DNA of 64,000 nucleotides from Corynebacterium sp. (GTDB lineage Bacteria > Actinomycetota > Actinomycetes > Mycobacteriales > Mycobacteriaceae). The stretch spans positions 35,819 to 99,818 of the forward strand of contig NZ_JASLIP010000037.1 of the NCBI RefSeq assembly GCF_030152825.1. The letters run 5' to 3'. The position numbers were made by a program, and so were the translations under genes. The notes beneath the pieces are model-generated. The model ran no database searches, had not been told where the DNA came from, and worked only from the letters and a program-made list of their open reading frames with translations. Below, one piece after another: positions 60,783-64,000 of this stretch (position 1 is its first letter; each line of letters opens with the position of its first letter).

Positions 60783-61436
60783 TTAGCCTACCGCAGTCTC
60801 CGTGGCGCTCGGATCCTCCGTGCGGGTCCGCTTGAGCTCGAAGAAGTGCGGGTAGCTACCCAGAGTGACGGAGGCGTCGAACAGCTCGCCTGCCTGCTCC
60901 CCCTTCGGCACGCGGGTCAGCACGGGGCCGAAGAAGCCACGGCCGTCGATGTCCACGATCGGGGTGCCGACCTCGTCGCCAACCAGGGAGATGCCGTGCC
61001 GGTGGGTTTCCTTCAGCTCGTCGAGGAATGCGTTCTCGGCGTGGGGGCGCAGCCCGATGCGGTCGATGAAGCCCTCCGGAAGGTCGAGCTTCTCAACGAC
61101 CTCGGCGATGAGGTCGTCGTAGCAACCAATGTAGTCCCGCTCGCCGCGGTTCTCGTTGTGGATGGCCTCGCCCATCAGGGTGTAGTAATCGGCGATCTGG
61201 TCCGGGTGCTTGGCGTAGATCGCGGCAGCGGCCAGCGCTGGTGCCCAGGCTGCCTCCATGCGGTCCATGTAGGCGGGGTCGAGGTCGCGGCCGTCGTTGA
61301 GGACGGACAGGCTCATCGGGATGAAGTTCACCTTCACGTCGCGGACCTTCTCGACCTCCAGTAGCCAGCGGCTGGTCACCCAGGCGAAGGGGCAGGTGAC
61401 GTCGAAGTACATGTTCAGCTCGTTCGTGGTGGCCAC
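60783..61436 (-). CDS. DsbA-like mycothiol-dependent nitroreductase family protein
   Basis: 217 residues, GTG start with AAAGGAG 6 nt before it. The thioredoxin-like/DsbA fold starts LNMYFDVTCPFAWVTSRWLL and includes VNFIPMSLSVLN, DEVGTPIVDIDGRGFFGPVL and the C-terminal LGSYPHFFELKRTRTEDP. It closely resembles mycobacterial Rv2466c, a mycothiol-dependent nitroreductase. Rv2466c is reported to use a CxxC pair; here the site reads CPFA, so only the first cysteine is present. Expected in the cytoplasm. Coupled to rpiB. Confidence 0.85.
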   Translation of the reverse strand: MATTNELNMYFDVTCPFAWVTSRWLLEVEKVRDVKVNFIPMSLSVLNDGRDLDPAYMDRMEAAWAPALAAAAIYAKHPDQIADYYTLMGEAIHNENRGERDYIGCYDDLIAEVVEKLDLPEGFIDRIGLRPHAENAFLDELKETHRHGISLVGDEVGTPIVDIDGRGFFGPVLTRVPKGEQAGELFDASVTLGSYPHFFELKRTRTEDPSATETAVG

Positions 61437-61561
61437 GGCGGGCTCCTTTCTTTTTCTTCTTCTGTTCTTCCCGCCACTGTATACATCTCGCAGTTCCCCA
61501 CTTTTCTTCACGACGACGCCCTCGGGTGCAAGGAGCGGAAATCCGTGTCCGAACCCGCGCG

Positions 61562-61567
61562 TAGGGT
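61562..61567 (+). promoter_or_regulatory. -10 box TAGGGT for leaderless pepN
   Basis: TAGGGT ends 7 nt before the pepN ATG and no separate Shine-Dalgarno sequence exists. Confidence 0.45.
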
Positions 61568-61574
61568 GGAGCGC

Positions 61575-64000
61575 ATGACCTCAACGAATCTCACTCAAAC
61601 CGAAGCTCAGGCCCGCGCCGAGCTGATCTCCAATGTCCACTACACCGTGGAGCTGGACCTTTCTGCCGGCGAGGATATGCAGCGCGAGCAGTTCCCGAGC
61701 CGCACCACGATCGACTTCCGATCTGGTGCTGGTTCCACCTTCGTGGATTTCCGGGCGCGCGAGGTGAAATCCATTCACCTCGATGGGAAGGACATCACCG
61801 AACAAGCCATCGGGACCGGCGACTACGACGCCACCGCGGGCATCGCCCTTGCGGACCTGGCCGAGGGCACCCACCAGCTGGTGGTGGACGCCCTGGGCGA
61901 TTATTCCGTCACCGGCGAGGGGCTGCACCGCTTCCAGGACCCCGCGGACGGCAATGTTTACCTCTACTCCCAGTTCGAGACCGCCGACGCCAAGCGCGTC
62001 TTCGCCTGCTTCGACCAGCCGGATATCAAGGCCACCTACTCGCTGAGCGTGCGTACACCACAGCCATGGCGCGTGGTGACGAATAACGTCGTTGCGGCCG
62101 AGCTCGAGGGCGACACGGTGGTCCACCGCGCGGAGGTGGACCACCTGCTGTCCACCTACCTGATCGCCTTCTGTGTAGGGCCGTGGCACGAGGTCACCGA
62201 CGTGTGGCGTGGCGAGATCACCGCCCACCCGGAGACCTCCGACGATGCGCTGCTGGAGGCGCGCACCCGGGGCGAGATCCAGAACAGCGGCTCTCAGACC
62301 GTGCCGCTGGGCCTGTACTGCCGGCAGTCCCTGGCCGAGCACCTGGACGCCGAGGAGCTGTTCACCGTCACGAAGCAGGGCTTCGACTACTACTCCGAGC
62401 ACTTCGGCATCGCTTATCCCTTCTACAAGTACGACCAGGTGTTCTGCCCGGAGTACAACATGGGCGCGATGGAGAACGCCGGTGTGGTGACGATCCGCGA
62501 CGAGTACGTCTTCCGGTCTGCGGCCAGCCACTATGAGTACGAGCGCCGCGCGGACACAATCCTCCACGAGCTGGCGCACATGTGGTTCGGCGACCTGGTC
62601 ACGATGACCTGGTGGGATGATCTGTGGCTCAACGAGTCCTTCGCCACCTGGTCGGCCGCCATGAGCCAGGCGAATGCCACCCGCTTCGACACCGCGTGGG
62701 TGACCTTCGGCAACAAGGAGAAGGCCTGGGCCTATGCCCAGGACCAGCTTTCCACCACCCACCCGGTGTTCACCGATGCCTCCGATATCGTCACCGTGGA
62801 CGCCAACTTCGACGGCATCACCTACGCCAAGGGCGCGAGCGTGCTCAAGCAGCTAGCCGCCTACGTGGGCCTGGAGGCCTTTTTCGCCGGGGTGCGCACT
62901 CACTTCGCGGCACACGCCTGGGAGAACGCCACCTTCGATGACCTGCTCTCCGCGCTGGAGCGCTCCAGCGGCCGGGATCTTTCGGACTGGGCTGATCAGT
63001 GGCTGAAGACCACGGGCATCAACACGCTCAAGGCCAGCTTCGAGGTCGTCGATGGCGCTTACCGGAACTTCGCTGTCGAGCAAAGCGGGGCGGCCCCGGG
63101 GGCCGGCGAAACCCGTACCCACCGCATCGGCATCGGCATCTACCGCACCGACGACGACGGGCAGCTCAGCCGCATCACCCGCGTGGACGCCGACGTCGCT
63201 GGGCCTAACACCGCGATCCCGGAGCTGGATGGAACGCCGGCGGGCGAGCTCGTCATCGTCAACGACGACGACCTGAGCTACGCATTCATCGAGCTGGACG
63301 CCGACTCCCTGAAGGTGGCGACCGAGAACATCACCGCGATCGCAGACCCGATGCCGCGTTCCCTGATCTGGTCCGCGGCCTGGAACATGACCCGAAATGC
63401 GCAGATGCACGCCCGCGACTTCGTGGCACTTGTTGCCCGCGGTGCCGTCGCGGAGACCGAGATGGCGGTACTGGAGCAGCTTCTCGCGCAGTCCCGGGTG
63501 GCGGTGAGCACCTACGCTGCCCCGCAGTGGCGCGAGCAGGGCTGGGAACTGCTGCGCGAGGCCTTCCTGCGCGGCATGAAGGAAACCACGGGCCAGGCGC
63601 AGCTGGCTTTCGCCCGTGCATTTGCGCACAGCGTCCACAGCGCCGAGTCCGCCCAGATCCTGCAGGAGCTGCTTGGCGGGGCTGCGGCGAACTATGCGCC
63701 GGGACTGGAGATCGACCAGGACCTGCGCTGGCAGTTCCTCATCGCCCTGGCCGCCAGCCAGGACGAAAGCGGGGAGGCTGAAGAGCAGGTGGCCGCGCGG
63801 ATCGCCGAGGAGGAGAACCGCGATGCGTCCTCCTCCGGTGCGATGCTGGCGCTGGAGGCGCGCTCGGCCGTCCCGACCGCCGAGGTCAAGGCCGCTGTGT
63901 GGGAGGAGATCACGCAGCGTGGCCCGCTGCTCTCCAACCTCGCGCTGCGCCACCGCATGGCGGGGCTGACGCGGGTGGGTCAGGGCGAACTGCTGCAGCC
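61575..64000 (+). CDS. pepN: Aminopeptidase N, M1 family (truncated at window end)
   Basis: The frame is open from the ATG at 61575 to the window edge (about 808 residues). The substrate motif is GAMENAG and the zinc site HELAHMWFGDLV with the third ligand in LWLNESFATW, as in M1 aminopeptidases. The C-terminal ERAP1-like helical domain follows from about residue 560. It removes N-terminal amino acids from peptides in the cytoplasm. Family members are about 850-870 residues long, so only a short end is missing. It is divergent from the mycothiol-type oxidoreductase. Confidence 0.94.
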   Translation, partial: MTSTNLTQTEAQARAELISNVHYTVELDLSAGEDMQREQFPSRTTIDFRSGAGSTFVDFRAREVKSIHLDGKDITEQAIGTGDYDATAGIALADLAEGTHQLVVDALGDYSVTGEGLHRFQDPADGNVYLYSQFETADAKRVFACFDQPDIKATYSLSVRTPQPWRVVTNNVVAAELEGDTVVHRAEVDHLLSTYLIAFCVGPWHEVTDVWRGEITAHPETSDDALLEARTRGEIQNSGSQTVPLGLYCRQSLAEHLDAEELFTVTKQGFDYYSEHFGIAYPFYKYDQVFCPEYNMGAMENAGVVTIRDEYVFRSAASHYEYERRADTILHELAHMWFGDLVTMTWWDDLWLNESFATWSAAMSQANATRFDTAWVTFGNKEKAWAYAQDQLSTTHPVFTDASDIVTVDANFDGITYAKGASVLKQLAAYVGLEAFFAGVRTHFAAHAWENATFDDLLSALERSSGRDLSDWADQWLKTTGINTLKASFEVVDGAYRNFAVEQSGAAPGAGETRTHRIGIGIYRTDDDGQLSRITRVDADVAGPNTAIPELDGTPAGELVIVNDDDLSYAFIELDADSLKVATENITAIADPMPRSLIWSAAWNMTRNAQMHARDFVALVARGAVAETEMAVLEQLLAQSRVAVSTYAAPQWREQGWELLREAFLRGMKETTGQAQLAFARAFAHSVHSAESAQILQELLGGAAANYAPGLEIDQDLRWQFLIALAASQDESGEAEEQVAARIAEEENRDASSSGAMLALEARSAVPTAEVKAAVWEEITQRGPLLSNLALRHRMAGLTRVGQGELLQ

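Noticed and set aside
1..64000. CRISPR array, prophage, IS element or defence island
   Set aside because: No regularly spaced repeats, transposase, integrase, restriction or Cas-like frames were seen. The SNF2-type and PemK-like genes stand alone among housekeeping genes.

Overview
The window looks like one chromosomal segment of a high-GC actinobacterium of the genus Corynebacterium. Reasons: the gene order hemW-hrcA-dnaJ2-rsmE-phoH-ybeY, then holA-comEC-comEA, rsfS-nadD, proA-proB-obg-rpmA-rplU-rne-ndk-folC-valS and clpX-clpP2-clpP1-tig; mycothiol-type redox enzymes; an AecD-type C-S lyase; a PemK/MazF-like gene beside rpsT; and many start codons placed about 7 nt after a TANNNT box. Two fatty acyl-CoA ligases and a 3-hydroxyacyl-CoA dehydrogenase would suit a lipid-using species of the jeikeium/urealyticum kind, but the species assignment is only an inference. 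No prophage, IS element, rRNA operon or CRISPR array was seen.

Layout. 1-7.1 kb (minus strand): protein-folding and ribosome-maturation cluster (uncharacterised gene, hemW, hrcA, dnaJ2, rsmE, phoH-like, ybeY, start of a CNNM/CBS protein). 7.2-12.9 kb (minus): FadD15-like acyl-CoA ligase, two small membrane proteins, an M3 oligopeptidase, and an iron-siderophore binding lipoprotein whose natural start is interrupted by a stop codon. 13.0-16.3 kb (plus): AecD and an ABC half-transporter. 16.4-22.9 kb: CsbD protein, hydroxyacyl-CoA dehydrogenase, SNF2-family ATPase, two envelope/secreted proteins and a frameshifted metallophosphoesterase. 23-28.5 kb: bile-acid:sodium-type symporter, lepA, PemK-like gene, rpsT, ADP-ribosylglycohydrolase. 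28.5-40.8 kb (minus): holA, comEC, comEA, degV, histidine phosphatase, rsfS, nadD, proA, proB, obg, rpmA, rplU. 41-54 kb: giant RNase E/G, membrane protein, ndk, acyl-CoA ligase, DUF4233 protein, folC, valS, mdh. 54-64 kb: TetR-type regulator, clpX, clpP2-clpP1, tig, tRNA-Pro, tRNA-Gly, rpiB, mycothiol-type oxidoreductase, and a partial pepN.

Functional themes. The two ends carry protein quality control (HrcA/DnaJ2; Tig, ClpP1P2, ClpX, M1 and M3 peptidases). The centre carries ribosome assembly and translation (YbeY, RsmE, LepA, S20, L21, L27, Obg, RsfS, ValS, RNase E). A near-consensus ClgR operator lies upstream of clpP1-clpP2, and a near-consensus GlxR (CRP-type) site lies just before a fadD start codon. 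Three proteins (trigger factor, RNase E, DegV) contain lysine/alanine-rich low-complexity segments; in trigger factor this tail has grown by a perfect 42-bp tandem duplication. Two genes appear damaged: the siderophore lipoprotein (TAG at codon 2) and the metallophosphoesterase (frameshift in a G4 run).
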